Positions 17,037 to 26,065 of a stretch of 64,000 bases of DNA are shown piece by piece. A program made the translations under genes and the position numbers. The first letter of the stretch is position 1; every line of letters begins with the position of its first letter. Source of the stretch: Actinacidiphila bryophytorum (GTDB taxonomy: Bacteria > Actinomycetota > Actinomycetes > Streptomycetales > Streptomycetaceae); contig NZ_JAFFIX010000031.1 in NCBI RefSeq assembly GCF_016916835.1, forward strand, positions 1-64,000, given 5' to 3'. Under the pieces are notes generated by a model, which made no database searches, was not told the DNA's origin, and was given only the letters and a program-made list of their open reading frames with translations.

Positions 17037-17717
17037 TCAGCGGTGCCGGGCGCCGCCGTCGACATGGACCGTCTCGCCCGTCACCCATCCCGCGCCCAGG
17101 AGCCACAGGGCGGTGTCGGCGACGTCGTCGAGCGTCCCGACCCTGCCGGCGAGGGAGGCCGCGGCGGCACTGTCGTACAAAGCGCGGCGGCGCTCGTCCG
17201 GGAGCCGGTCCCAGGTGCCCGAGTCGGTGACGCCGGGCGCGACGGCGTTGACGCGCACCGGCGCGAGTTCGACGGCCAGGTGCGTGACCAGCGCTGCCAG
17301 GGCCGCGTTCGACGTGCCTTTGACGACGGTCCCCGGCTTGGGCCGCCAGCCCACGATGCCGGAGAAGAAGAGGAACGACCCGTGTGCGGGCATCCGCGGG
17401 AAGAAGTGCTTGGCCAGCAGCAGCGGGCCGACGACCTTGGCGGAGAACGCGGCCTGGATCTTGTCGTGTTCCAGCTCGGGCACCGGCACGTCGTGGTGGG
17501 CGGAGGCGGTGGAGATCACGTGGTCGAAGGCGCCGAGCGATTCGGCGGCCCTCGCGACGGTGGTCTCGTCGGTGACGTCGATCCGGACGCCGGGGCCGGA
17601 CCGTGCGGCGACCACGACGTCGGCGCCGGCCTGCCGGGTGCGCCGCACGATCTCGGCGCCGATGCCGCGGCCGCCGCCGACCACCAGGATGCGCTTGTCT
17701 GTCAGTTTCTCGCTCAT
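17037..17717 (-). CDS. Short-chain dehydrogenase/reductase with atypical active site
   Basis: A 226-aa Rossmann oxidoreductase with the cofactor motif VVGGGRGIG near 13-21 and an SDR end (VNAVAPGVTDSGTW, then GETVHVDGG). The catalytic Ser region is present (FFSGIVGW). The usual Tyr-x-x-x-Lys is not: the segment reads KPGTVVKGTSNAAL, with no Tyr four residues before the Lys. Activity may therefore be altered. It is divergent from an HxlR regulator with palindromes between the genes, a common arrangement for redox- or aldehyde-responsive SDRs. Confidence 0.85.
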   Translation of the reverse strand: MSEKLTDKRILVVGGGRGIGAEIVRRTRQAGADVVVAARSGPGVRIDVTDETTVARAAESLGAFDHVISTASAHHDVPVPELEHDKIQAAFSAKVVGPLLLAKHFFPRMPAHGSFLFFSGIVGWRPKPGTVVKGTSNAALAALVTHLAVELAPVRVNAVAPGVTDSGTWDRLPDERRRALYDSAAAASLAGRVGTLDDVADTALWLLGAGWVTGETVHVDGGARHR

Positions 17718-17726
17718 GACGTGGAC

Positions 17727-17749
17727 GGTATAGATTCGATACCGGTATC
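17727..17749. promoter_or_regulatory. HxlR-type operator palindromes
   Basis: GATACCGGTATC (17738-17749) is a perfect 12-bp palindrome and overlaps a second inverted repeat, GGTAT (17727-17731) with ATACC (17739-17743). Both lie between the divergent SDR and HxlR genes, 10-46 nt from either start. GTAT/ATAC half-sites suit HxlR proteins. Confidence 0.65.
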
Positions 17750-17772
17750 TTCAACGCTACCGGGAGGACCCC

Positions 17773-18144
17773 GTGGGCACGGCGTACAACGTCATGGCGG
17801 CCACCTGCCCGAGCCGCACCGTACTGCACCGCATCGGGGCGCGGTGGACCGTCTTCGTGGTCAACGCACTGGAGGACGGGCCGATGCGCTTCACCGAGCT
17901 GAAGGCGCACATCCGGGGCATCACCCCCAAGGCCCTCACCGAGACGCTGCGCGCCATGGAGGCCGACGGCCTGCTCGTCCGCAGCGACCTCGGCGGCAAC
18001 CCGCCGCACGTCGAGTACGCCCTGACCGAACTCGGCCGTTCCCTGCTGGTCCCGCTGCGTGCCGTCCGGCAGTGGGCCGAGACGCACGTCCCGGACATCC
18101 TCGCCGCGCGCGAACGGGCCGGCGCCGAACAGGCCCCGGGCTGA
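17773..18144 (+). CDS. HxlR-family transcriptional regulator
   Basis: A 123-aa winged-helix protein of the HxlR type: RIGARWTVFVVNAL, then RFTELKAHIRGITPKALTETLRAMEADGLLVR and a wing with EYALTELG. The GTG at 17773 has GGGAGG 6 nt upstream. HxlR proteins bind as dimers and often sense electrophiles or redox state. A Cys at residue 12 (ATCPSRTVL) is at the place used for redox sensing in related proteins. It probably controls the divergent SDR and itself. Confidence 0.88.
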   Translation: MGTAYNVMAATCPSRTVLHRIGARWTVFVVNALEDGPMRFTELKAHIRGITPKALTETLRAMEADGLLVRSDLGGNPPHVEYALTELGRSLLVPLRAVRQWAETHVPDILAARERAGAEQAPG

Positions 18145-18188
18145 CGACGCCCCCGGAGGCCGGGCCGGCGGGCACGGGCCGCGCCTGC

Positions 18189-19064
18189 TCAGCTCCCTGC
18201 GAAGATCCCCTTCGGGTAGGCCCCGTTGGCCAGCGCCGTCGCGGCGAATCCGCCGGCCAGCTCCGTCAGGCGCGCGACTCCGGCTGCTCCCAGGCGGTCG
18301 TACGGTGCGGCGGCCAGGCGGTCGGTCTCGTGTTCCAGCTCCGCGCGGAGGGTGGTCCCCGCCTCGGTCAGCTCGCCGTCGGCGTCCAGCAGGCCCTTGT
18401 CCCGCAGGCGCTCCTGTGCCGCCGACCACTCCTCCCGGCTCCAGCCGCGGGACGTCCGGGCGAAGTCCGGGGTGAAGCCGCGCCCTGATGACGTGTGGGA
18501 GACGAGGGCCTCAAGACCGTCCAGAGCCGCATGGGTGAGCAGGGCGATGTGGCCGTCGCCGCGGTGTTCGCGCAGGACGGTCGCCGCCTGCCAGAGCGCC
18601 AGGTGCGGCTGCTCGGCCACGGGTTGGTCCGCCTCCGCCGCGCTCAGCGGGCGGCCTGCCGGGTGGCAGCCGCCGGCCGCGCGCAGGGCCAGCTCGGCGG
18701 CCTCGGCCATCTCCGCGGAGGCGGGTGCGTCGTCGCCCAGCAGCCTCCGCAGCAGCTTGTCGACGGCGCGCAGCCGTGCCGCCAGCAGCTGCCCGGGCGT
18801 GGCGACGGCCCAGACCGCGGGAACGTGCCGGGCGATCAGCGTATGGCTGAAGTTGAAGAAGGTCGCCGTCACCGTGCCGGGGCCGACCGCGCCCATCGCG
18901 GCGGAGCGGGCGGCGAAGTACCCCGCGGCGCTGAAGTAGGGGCGGGGGGCTCCGGCGAGACCGAGGGCCTCCACCTCCGCGGCGAACTCCGGCGAGAAGT
19001 ACAGCGCGGAGTGCAGGGCGTTGAGCGGATTGTGGCAGCGGCGTCCGGCCCTGGGGTCCGTCAT
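18189..19064 (-). CDS. SCO6745-family protein (winged-helix-like, unknown function)
   Basis: A 291-aa protein that resembles the SCO6745 family found across actinobacteria. The N-terminal half is all helical (NALHSALYFSPEFAAEVEALGL, then ARSAAMGAVGPGTVTATFFNFS). The C-terminal half has a winged-helix-like segment (GWSREEWSAAQERLRDKGLLDADGELTEAG). The role is not known. I place the start at 19064 because TAGCCT (19077-19072) lies 7 nt upstream with no ribosome site, a leaderless arrangement; the longer reading to 19127 lacks support. Confidence 0.78.
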   Translation of the reverse strand: MTDPRAGRRCHNPLNALHSALYFSPEFAAEVEALGLAGAPRPYFSAAGYFAARSAAMGAVGPGTVTATFFNFSHTLIARHVPAVWAVATPGQLLAARLRAVDKLLRRLLGDDAPASAEMAEAAELALRAAGGCHPAGRPLSAAEADQPVAEQPHLALWQAATVLREHRGDGHIALLTHAALDGLEALVSHTSSGRGFTPDFARTSRGWSREEWSAAQERLRDKGLLDADGELTEAGTTLRAELEHETDRLAAAPYDRLGAAGVARLTELAGGFAATALANGAYPKGIFAGS

Positions 19065-19104
19065 GCGGATCAGGCTACAAGGCGCATGGCCGGGCACGGC
19101 AGCG

Positions 19105-19188
19105 GGTCTGGCGGCGGTCCTCGGCACCCCCCGGCCTGGCAGCGGTCCTCGGCACCCCCCGGCCTGGCGGCCGTCCTCCGCCGCCCCC
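19105..19188. repeat. Three 28-bp tandem repeats
   Basis: Units at 19105-19132, 19133-19160 and 19161-19188 share a GGCCTGGCGGCGGTCCTCGG-like body and a C-rich end; units 1 and 2 differ at only two positions. They fill the gap between the pntB stop and the SCO6745 gene promoter. No gene is present there. Confidence 0.75.
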
Positions 19189-19241
19189 CGGCCGGGCGGC
19201 GGCGGAGGTGTCCGCGGCCGCCCGGCCGGAAGCGGGCGTTC

Positions 19242-20648
19242 TCACAGCGCCCGCAGGATGTCCTCCACACGCTCCTTCGCGTCACCGAAGAGCATCTGGC
19301 TGTTGTCCCGGAAGAACAGCGGGTTCTGCACCCCGGCGTAACCGGGGTTCATCGACCGCTTGAAGACGATGACGCTCTCGGCCTCCCACACCCGCAGCAC
19401 CGGCATGCCGGCGATCGGGCTGCCGGGGTCGTCGATAGCGGCCGGGTTGACCGTGTCGTTCGCACCGATGACGAGCACCACCGTGGTCGCGGCGAGGTCG
19501 TCGTTGATCTCGTCCATCTCCAGCACGATGTCGTACGGCACCTTCGCCTCGGCGAGCAGCACGTTCATGTGCCCGGGCAGCCGGCCCGCGACCGGGTGGA
19601 TGCCGAACCGCACCTCCACCCCGCGCTCGCGCAGCTTGCGGGTCAGGTCCGCGACCGGGTACTGCGCCTGCGCCACCGCCATGCCGTAGCCGGGGGTGAT
19701 GACCACCGAGTCGGCGTCCCGCAGCAGCTTGGCGGTGTCCTCGGCGTTGATCTCCCGGTGCTCGCCGTACTCGGTGGTGTCGGCGGGTCCCGTCTCGATG
19801 CCGAAGCCACCGGCGATGACCGACAGGAAGGACCGGTTCATCGCGGTGCACATGATGTAGGACAGGTACGCACCCGAGGAGCCGACCAGCGCGCCGGTCA
19901 CGATGAGCAGGTTGTTGTCGAGCAGGAAGCCGGACGCGGCGGCCGCCCACCCCGAGTAGCTGTTGAGCATGGAGACGACGACCGGCATGTCGCCGCCGCC
20001 GATCGAGGCCACCAGGTGCAGGCCGAGCGCCAGCGCCACCGCGGTCACCGCGACCAGCAGCCACAGGTGCGGGGAGACGACGAAGGCCACGGTCAGTGCG
20101 ACGAAGGCGGCCAGTCCCCCCAGGTTGATCGCGTTGCGCCCGGGCAGCATCAGCGGGCTGGACCTGATGCGCGCCGACAGCTTGAGGAAGGCGATGACGG
20201 AACCGGTGAAGGTCACCGCGCCGATGAAGACCCCGATGAAGACCTCGGCGTGGTGGATGCGCAGCAGGTCGGAGGCGATCTCGTGCTGCCCGGCGCCCTT
20301 GGCCTCGACGTCGAGGTAGCCGTCCCAGCCGACGAGCACCGCGGCCAGGCCGACGAAGCTGTGGAGTATCGCGATGAGTTCCGGCATGCCGGTCATCTCC
20401 ACCCGGCGCGCCCGCCACAGGCCGATGCCCGCGCCGATGACCATCGCCAGCGCGATCAGGCCGATGCCGGTCGCAGCGATGCTGCGGGACGCCAGGCCGA
20501 TGGTCGCCACCAGCGCGATGGCCATACCGCCGATGCCGTACGCCACACCGGAGCGCGACGTCTCGTGCCGGGACAGCCCGGCGAGGCTGAGGATGAAGAG
20601 CAGGGCGGCGACAACGTAGGCCGCCTGTGCGGCAGTCGATGCAGTCAT
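19242..20648 (-). CDS. pntB: NAD(P) transhydrogenase subunit beta
   Basis: A 468-aa subunit of the proton-translocating transhydrogenase, which moves hydride between NAD(H) and NADP(H) using the proton gradient. About nine membrane spans fill the first 270 residues ([20 protein letters not shown] at the start, then [16 protein letters not shown]). The NADP-binding domain III follows, with [45 protein letters not shown] and [10 protein letters not shown]. Length and motifs are complete. It begins 6 nt after pntA stops, so the two form an operon. Confidence 0.97.
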   Translation of the reverse strand: MTASTAAQAAYVVAALLFILSLAGLSRHETSRSGVAYGIGGMAIALVATIGLASRSIAATGIGLIALAMVIGAGIGLWRARRVEMTGMPELIAILHSFVGLAAVLVGWDGYLDVEAKGAGQHEIASDLLRIHHAEVFIGVFIGAVTFTGSVIAFLKLSARIRSSPLMLPGRNAINLGGLAAFVALTVAFVVSPHLWLLVAVTAVALALGLHLVASIGGGDMPVVVSMLNSYSGWAAAASGFLLDNNLLIVTGALVGSSGAYLSYIMCTAMNRSFLSVIAGGFGIETGPADTTEYGEHREINAEDTAKLLRDADSVVITPGYGMAVAQAQYPVADLTRKLRERGVEVRFGIHPVAGRLPGHMNVLLAEAKVPYDIVLEMDEINDDLAATTVVLVIGANDTVNPAAIDDPGSPIAGMPVLRVWEAESVIVFKRSMNPGYAGVQNPLFFRDNSQMLFGDAKERVEDILRAL

Positions 20649-20654
20649 GGCCGC

Positions 20655-22208
20655 TCAGTCCTTCGCGAACATGCTGAGCATGCGCCGGGTCACGGCGAAG
20701 CCGCCGAAGATGTTGATGGACGCCAGCAGCACCGCCACGAAGGACAGCACCGTCACCGCGGTGTGCGTGTGCCCGATCTGCAGCAGCGCGCCGACCACGA
20801 TGATGCCGGAGATCGCGTTGGTCACCGACATCAGCGGGGTGTGCAGGGCGTGGTGCACATGGCCGATGACGTAGTAGCCGATGACGATGGCCAGCACGAA
20901 CACCGTCAGGTTGCCGATCAGCTGCTCGGGCGCGAAGGCCGTCACCAGGAACAGCACCGCGGCCCCCAGCCCCACCAGGGCGTACGTACGGCTCGGCGAC
21001 GGCGGTTTGCGGGCGGTGGCGGGCGCGGCCGGGGGAGGAGCGGCCGGGGCGGGCGGCGCCGCGGACACCTGGACCTGCGGTGGCGGCCAGGTCTTGGCAC
21101 CGTCCCGCACCACCGTGACCGAGCGCTGCACCACGTCGTCGAAGTCCAGCACCAGCTGCCCGTCCTTGCCGGGGGTCAGCAGCTTGAGCAGGTTGACCAG
21201 GTTCGTGCCGTACAGCTGGGAGGCCTGCGCGGGCAGCCGGGACGCCAGGTCGGTGTAGCCGATGATCGTCACCTGGTTGGGGGTGACCACCACCTCGCCT
21301 GCGACGGTGCCCGCCACGTTGCCGCCCTGTGCGGCGGCCATGTCCACGATCACGCTGCCGGGCCGCATGGCGGCCACCATCTCCTCGGCGATCAGCAGCG
21401 GCGCGGGCCGGCCGGGGATCAGGGCGGTGGTGATGACGATGTCCACCTCGGGGACCTGCCGGGCGTACAGCGCGGCGGCGCGGGCGTTGTAGTCGTCCGA
21501 CATCTCCTTGGCATAGCCGGTCGCGCTCACCTCCGCCTCCGCCGACTCCACCGACAGGTACTCCCCGCCCAGCGACCTGACCTGGTCGGCGACCTCGGGG
21601 CGCGGGTCCGTCGCGCGGACGATCGCGCCGAGGCTGCCGGCCGCGCCGATCGCCGCGAGCCCCGCCACCCCGGCCCCCGCGACCAGCACCTTCGCCGGCG
21701 GCACCTTGCCCGCCGCGGTGACCTGGCCGGTGAAGAACCGGCCGAAGGCGTGCGCGGCCTCCACCACCGCCCGGTAGCCGGCGATGTTCGCCATCGAGCT
21801 GAGCACGTCGAGCGACTGCGCACGGGAGATCCGCGGTACCGCGTCCATCGCGAGCGCCGTGACCGGCCGCCGCGCGAGCGCGTCGAGCAGGTCGGGGTTC
21901 TGCGCGGGGCCGAGCAGCGAGATCAGCGTCGAGCCGTCCGCCAGCAGCGCGATCTCCTCCGCCGAGGGCGCGTTGACCGCCAGGACGACGTCGGCGCCCC
22001 ACACTTGCGTCCGGCTCCCGATGTCCGCGCCGGCTTCCCGGTACGCCTCGTCGTCCAGGCTCGCCCCGAGTCCCGCGCCGCTCTCGACCACCACCTGGTA
22101 GCCGAGGCCGCGCAGCTGCGCGACCGTCACCGCGGTGGCCGCCACCCGCGTCTCCCCGGCCCGTGACTCGGCCACGACGCCCACTCGTTGCCCTGACTGA
22201 CTCATCAT
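20655..22208 (-). CDS. pntA: NAD(P) transhydrogenase subunit alpha, single chain
   Basis: A protein of 517 aa in which the NAD-binding domain I and the membrane part are one chain, as in Escherichia coli PntA rather than the split actinobacterial or proteobacterial form. Domain I has GETRVAATA near the N-terminus, [13 protein letters not shown] and MAAAQGGN. A Pro/Ala linker (about 405-430) leads to four membrane spans ([15 protein letters not shown] onward). Two adjacent ATGs (22208 and 22205) follow GAGAGG; either could be used. It is cotranscribed with pntB. Balancing NADPH supply for biosynthesis is the expected role. Confidence 0.95.
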   Translation of the reverse strand: MMSQSGQRVGVVAESRAGETRVAATAVTVAQLRGLGYQVVVESGAGLGASLDDEAYREAGADIGSRTQVWGADVVLAVNAPSAEEIALLADGSTLISLLGPAQNPDLLDALARRPVTALAMDAVPRISRAQSLDVLSSMANIAGYRAVVEAAHAFGRFFTGQVTAAGKVPPAKVLVAGAGVAGLAAIGAAGSLGAIVRATDPRPEVADQVRSLGGEYLSVESAEAEVSATGYAKEMSDDYNARAAALYARQVPEVDIVITTALIPGRPAPLLIAEEMVAAMRPGSVIVDMAAAQGGNVAGTVAGEVVVTPNQVTIIGYTDLASRLPAQASQLYGTNLVNLLKLLTPGKDGQLVLDFDDVVQRSVTVVRDGAKTWPPPQVQVSAAPPAPAAPPPAAPATARKPPSPSRTYALVGLGAAVLFLVTAFAPEQLIGNLTVFVLAIVIGYYVIGHVHHALHTPLMSVTNAISGIIVVGALLQIGHTHTAVTVLSFVAVLLASINIFGGFAVTRRMLSMFAKD

Positions 22209-22444
22209 GGGTCCTCTCTGGTCGGCGAACCACCTCGGATGAGGCAATGACTACCGGGAAGGTAGCCGCAGTTCGCAAGGACGTGCGCCCCCGAAACGGG
22301 CACACTCCCCGCGCCGCACCGCCCCGGCGTCCGAAAACCACCCGTGCGCCGCTCCGTGCCCAGGTGACGAGGGTGATGGCCGGTGCGGGACGTGGACGTG
22401 GGCTTCGTCATAATCACGGGGTCGGACATGGGGGAGGGGCCCGT

Positions 22445-23875
22445 ATGGAGCGGATCGGGGCGTACGCCGTCGAGCGCAGGCTCGGCGAGGGCGGCATGGG
22501 GACGGTGTGGCTGGCGCGTTCACGCGGCGGGCGCCTGCTGGCGGTCAAGGTCGTCAGACCCGAGCTGGCGGCCGACCCGGGCTTCCGGGCGCGTTTCCGC
22601 GGCGAGGTGGCCGCGGCCCGCAGCGTCGGCGGCTTCCACACCGCGCAGGTCGTGGACGCCGACACCGAGGCCGCACAGCCCTGGCTCGCCACCGCGTACG
22701 TGCCCGGGCCGACGCTCGCCCAACTGCTCGCCGCGGAAGGCCCGATGGGCCAGGACCGGCTGAGCGCGCTGGGCGCCGCGCTCGCCGAGGCGCTGCAGGC
22801 CGTCCACCGCTGCGGCCTGGTCCACCGCGACCTCAAGCCCGGCAACATCGTCATGGCCGCCGACGGCCCCCGGGTCCTGGACTTCGGCGTCGCCCGCGCC
22901 ATGGAGGACGCCCGGCTCACCGCCACCGGCACCGCCTTCGGCACTCCCGGCTTCCTGGCGCCCGAGCAGGCGGAAGGGCTCGACGTCGGCCCCGCCGCGG
23001 ACGTCTTCGCGCTCGGCGCGGTGCTGGTCGCCGCGGCCGGAGGCAGCGCCTTCGGCGGCGGCACCCCGGTGGCGCTGGTCTACCGCTCGGTCCACCACGA
23101 GGCCGACGTGTCCGCCGTGCCCGAGCCGCTGCGCCCGCTGGTCGCCGCCTGCCTGGACAAGGCCCCGGAGCGCCGCCCCACCACCGAGCAGCTGCTCGAC
23201 CGGCTCGGCGCCCTTGCGTACGGAGCCGAGCCCGCCCCGGCGACGTCGTACGACCTGGCCCCGCCCCGGCCGCGCGACCCGGCGGACGGGCACGCGCCCA
23301 GCGCGGGCGGTTACCCGCCCGGCCCGAGCGGTCCCGCAGGCGGGCACCCGCCTCACTCGGGCGATCCGCAGGCCCCCCGCGACACGCGCGGCGGTGCCGC
23401 GGCTCCAGGGCCGTACGACACGCCCGGCCCGTACGCGCCGCACAGCACACCGCCGCCCCCCGCCGTCGTACCCGCGATGCCCGCCTACCCGCCCGCGGCC
23501 CGCGCCGCCGCGGCCCCGCCCGCCCTGCCGCCGTCCCCGTACGGCCCGGGCGCCCCCATCCCGCCGATGGGCGCGGCGGCGGGACTGCCCGGCGCGCCCG
23601 AATTCCTGGCCATGGACCGCAAGAACGCCGTCGTGCTCGACCCGGGCGGCATCCTGCTCGGCACCAACGGGCAGGTGCTGTCCTTCCCCTGGCCCGCCGT
23701 CGACGTCGCCTGGTGCGAGAAGGGCCGCGGGCGCGGGCAGGTGCTCGTCGTGGCCCTCGCCCTGCGCGACGGCACCCTGCACACCTGCGAGGTCGGCACC
23801 CGCAAGCCAGGCGAACTCGACGCCTGGATCGCCCAGTTCGACGCGACCCTGGCCTACTACAGCCCGGAGGAGTGA
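22445..23875 (+). CDS. Serine/threonine protein kinase, soluble, with C-terminal beta domain
   Basis: A 476-aa Hanks-type kinase. The domain (about 6-265) has the glycine loop LGEGGMGTVW, Lys35 in LAVKVV, HRDLKPGN with Asp129, DFGVAR with Asp146 and GTPGFLAPEQ. A long Pro/Gly/Ala-rich linker (about 270-375) follows. A small C-terminal domain (DRKNAVVLDPGGILL to LDAWIAQFDATL) looks PH-like. No membrane span is seen, unlike PknB-type kinases. The ATG at 22445 has GGGAGGGG upstream. The last 19 nt overlap the convergent sigma-factor gene. Targets are unknown. Confidence 0.9.
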   Translation: MERIGAYAVERRLGEGGMGTVWLARSRGGRLLAVKVVRPELAADPGFRARFRGEVAAARSVGGFHTAQVVDADTEAAQPWLATAYVPGPTLAQLLAAEGPMGQDRLSALGAALAEALQAVHRCGLVHRDLKPGNIVMAADGPRVLDFGVARAMEDARLTATGTAFGTPGFLAPEQAEGLDVGPAADVFALGAVLVAAAGGSAFGGGTPVALVYRSVHHEADVSAVPEPLRPLVAACLDKAPERRPTTEQLLDRLGALAYGAEPAPATSYDLAPPRPRDPADGHAPSAGGYPPGPSGPAGGHPPHSGDPQAPRDTRGGAAAPGPYDTPGPYAPHSTPPPPAVVPAMPAYPPAARAAAAPPALPPSPYGPGAPIPPMGAAAGLPGAPEFLAMDRKNAVVLDPGGILLGTNGQVLSFPWPAVDVAWCEKGRGRGQVLVVALALRDGTLHTCEVGTRKPGELDAWIAQFDATLAYYSPEE

Positions 23876-24933
23876 GCGGGCGCCGGCAGCTCGGCCGGCA
23901 GCCGGAAGAACGGGAAGAGCCGCAGGTCGCGGAAGGCGGTGATGCGGGCGACGCCCGAAGGGGCGCAGGTGAGCACCGTGATGACGTACGCCCGGTAGCG
24001 CCCGTCGGCGCCGCGGTCGTACGCCGCGAGCGCGGGCTGCCCGTTCGCGGACAGCGGCACCGTCCGCAGGTCGCCGGGGCCGCGCAGGACGTGCCCGTCC
24101 AGGAAGCGCACGATACGGTCCCGGCCGCTGAACCAGGTCGGGGTGGGCGGCATCTCCAGCACCGCGTCGGAGCGCAGCAGTCCGGTCAGCGCGGCCACGT
24201 CGGCGTTCTCGAAGGCCGCCGCGTACCGGTCGAGCAGCGCGCGCTGCTCGGCGTCGGCGGGCTCGTGCAGCTCGTCCTGCACGGGGGCGGCCTCCCGCAG
24301 CCCGGCCCTGGCGCGCTGCAGCGCGCTGTTGACCGCGGCGGTCGACACACCGAGCAGCTCGGCGACCTCCGCCGCCCGCCACTTCAGCACGTCGCGCAGG
24401 ATCAGCACCGCACGCTGCCGCCCCGGCAGGTACTGCAGGGCCGCGATCAGCGCCAGCCGCATGCCGTGCCGTGAGGCGGCGATCGCCGCGGGGTCGGCGA
24501 ACTCCGCGCCGAGCAGCACGTCGGGGAAGGGCTCCAGCCACGGCACCTCGTGCTGCTCGGGCTCCAGCGGTTCCGCGGGGTCGCCGGACGGGCCGCCGAG
24601 CCCGGTCGGCAGCGGCCTGCGGGCGCGGTTCTCCAGCGCCCGCAGGCAGGCGTTCGTGGCAATCCGGTACAGCCAGCTGCGCAGGCTCGCCCGGCCCTCG
24701 AACCTGCCGTACGCCCGCCAGGCCCGCAGCATCGTCTCCTGCACCTGATCCTCGGCGTCGTGCACGGATCCGAGCATGCGGTAGCAGTAGGCGAGCAGCT
24801 CGGGACGCAGCGGATCGGTGAGGCGCGCGAAGTCCCCGCCGACCTCCGCCGGGGGGAGCCCGCCGTCCTGAGCCGGTGCGAACCCGCCGTCCTGAGCCGG
24901 TGCGTACCCGCCCTCCGTCGCTGGTGATGCCAC
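23857..24933 (-). CDS. ECF sigma factor with SnoaL-like C-terminus (SigG/TIGR02960 type)
   Basis: A 358-aa RNA polymerase sigma factor. Region 2 reads YCYRMLGSVHDAEDQVQETMLRAWR and region 4 reads YLPGRQRAVLILRDVLKWRAAEVAELLGVS. The C-terminal 120 residues are a SnoaL-like fold (YAAAFENADVAALTGLL). Factors of this group often use that extension for self-regulation instead of an anti-sigma partner, and none is adjacent here. The N-terminus has a threefold PAQDGG repeat. The GTG at 24933 has GGGAGG closely upstream; a longer frame to 25119 exists but reads as non-coding. Confidence 0.88.
   Translation of the reverse strand: MASPATEGGYAPAQDGGFAPAQDGGLPPAEVGGDFARLTDPLRPELLAYCYRMLGSVHDAEDQVQETMLRAWRAYGRFEGRASLRSWLYRIATNACLRALENRARRPLPTGLGGPSGDPAEPLEPEQHEVPWLEPFPDVLLGAEFADPAAIAASRHGMRLALIAALQYLPGRQRAVLILRDVLKWRAAEVAELLGVSTAAVNSALQRARAGLREAAPVQDELHEPADAEQRALLDRYAAAFENADVAALTGLLRSDAVLEMPPTPTWFSGRDRIVRFLDGHVLRGPGDLRTVPLSANGQPALAAYDRGADGRYRAYVITVLTCAPSGVARITAFRDLRLFPFFRLPAELPAPAHSSGL
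24856..24927. repeat. Three 24-bp tandem repeats in the sigma-factor N-terminus
   Basis: Units at 24856-24879 and 24880-24903 differ by one base; a third at 24904-24927 is degenerate. They encode successive octapeptides such as FAPAQDGG just after the start codon. Being in frame (24 bp), the copy number can change without breaking the gene. Confidence 0.85.
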
Positions 24934-25139
24934 AGAACCTCCCGCGTGCTCGTCCCGTGCCGGCCCGCCGACATGGGCCCGCACGGATAGGGACCTCGCC
25001 CGGCGCCGGAAGTCATCGGGCGGGCGCAGGCCGGGCGCGATGAGTTCTGTGCGCGGCGCGGATCTCTGGGAGTAGGAGCACCGCACGCGCCGCACCTGGC
25101 GCAGGCGGGCACACCACACACGAGACGGAGAGCACCGCC

Positions 25140-25868
25140 ATGGCCACCATCGCAGACAGGGCAGTTCTGATCACCGGGAGCAACCGCGGCATCGGCCGCG
25201 CCCTCGTCGCGGAGGCGCTGCGCCGGGGAGCCGGGCGGGTCTACGCCGCCGCCCGGCAGCCCCTGCCCGCGGACGACGCGCGGGTCACCCCGCTGACCCT
25301 GGACATCACCAGCCCCGAGCAGATCCGCGCGGCCGCGGAGCAGGTCGAGTCCCTCGACGTCCTGGTCAACAACGCCGGCATCGCCCGCTACGACGACCTC
25401 AGCGACGGCGAGGTGCTCCAGGAGCACCTCGCGGTGAACGTCCTCGGCGTCCTCGGGGTGACGCAAGCCTTCCTGCCGCAGCTGATCCGCTCGGGCGGCG
25501 CCGTGGTCAACAACGTGTCGATCCTGGCCTTCGCCCCGCTGCCGCTCATCGCGTCCTACTCGGCCTCCAAGGCCGCGGCCTTCTCGGTGACGCAGTCGCT
25601 GCGCAGCAGCCTGGGCACTCAGGGGGTGAGCGTCCACGCGGTGCTGACCGGCACCGTCGACACCGACATGACGCGCGGGTTCGACATACCGAAGGCGTCC
25701 CCCGAGTCCGTGGCGGCGGGCATCTTCGACGGGCTGGAGAAGGACGAGGAGGACATCTTCCCCGACGAGGAGTCGGCAGTCATCGCCGACAGCTGGCGCA
25801 ACGGCACGGCCAAGGCCTTCGAGCGCGAGCGGTCCGGCCTCGCGCGGGCCGCCCGTGCGGCCTCGTAG
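25140..25868 (+). CDS. Short-chain dehydrogenase/reductase
   Basis: A 242-aa classical SDR: cofactor motif ITGSNRGIGRAL near 11-22, VLVNNAGIARYDD, the catalytic Ser in NNVSILAF, and YSASKAAAF with the Tyr and Lys. All catalytic residues are present. The ATG at 25140 has GGAG 8 nt upstream. It is divergent from the sigma-factor gene and could be a target of that factor, which is only inference. The substrate is unknown. Confidence 0.9.
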   Translation: MATIADRAVLITGSNRGIGRALVAEALRRGAGRVYAAARQPLPADDARVTPLTLDITSPEQIRAAAEQVESLDVLVNNAGIARYDDLSDGEVLQEHLAVNVLGVLGVTQAFLPQLIRSGGAVVNNVSILAFAPLPLIASYSASKAAAFSVTQSLRSSLGTQGVSVHAVLTGTVDTDMTRGFDIPKASPESVAAGIFDGLEKDEEDIFPDEESAVIADSWRNGTAKAFERERSGLARAARAAS

Positions 25869-25910
25869 CGCCGTGCGGGGAATCCGGCTGCACCGGACGC
25901 GCGGCCCTGC

Positions 25911-25916
25911 TAACCT
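25911..25916 (+). promoter_or_regulatory. -10 element of the leaderless threonine leader transcript
   Basis: TAACCT ends 7 nt before the ATG of the leader peptide at 25924 and no ribosome site is present, so the transcript should start at the leader codon itself. The -35 region is poor. Confidence 0.5.
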
Positions 25917-25923
25917 CCGCTGC

Positions 25924-25974
25924 ATGAAGCGCAACGGACAGACGACGACGCCGGAGAACGTCCCGGCGCGCTGA
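25924..25974 (+). CDS. Threonine leader peptide of the ThrRS attenuator
   Basis: A 16-residue open frame, MKRNGQTTTPENVPAR, with three successive ACG threonine codons at positions 7-9. It ends 12 nt before a 15-bp hairpin that precedes a threonyl-tRNA synthetase gene. This is the layout of ribosome-mediated attenuation: ribosomes stalled at Thr codons for lack of Thr-tRNA would stop the hairpin forming and let the synthetase be made. A similar mechanism is established for an auxiliary tryptophanyl-tRNA synthetase of Streptomyces coelicolor. Translation is inferred from the codon content, promoter and context. Confidence 0.8.
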   Translation: MKRNGQTTTPENVPAR

Positions 25975-25986
25975 TCGATGTCCGCA

Positions 25987-26020
25987 GCGAAGCCCCGGGG
26001 CGGGTGCCCCGGGGCTTCGC
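25987..26020 (+). terminator. Attenuator hairpin before the ThrRS gene
   Basis: A perfect 15-bp stem (25987-26001 with 26006-26020) closes a GGGT loop. It lies between the leader peptide stop and the synthetase GTG. There is no T-run, as is common for terminators in these genomes. No clear antiterminator partner was found by eye. Confidence 0.8.
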
Positions 26021-26065
26021 CGTGTGGTCTCCCGTCCCTCCGTCCCACCCCGAGGGAGACCCGCC

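Noticed and set aside
18495-22166. Plus-strand open frame of 1223 codons
   Set aside because: It runs antisense through pntA and pntB, is His/Gln/Arg-rich and has no domain.
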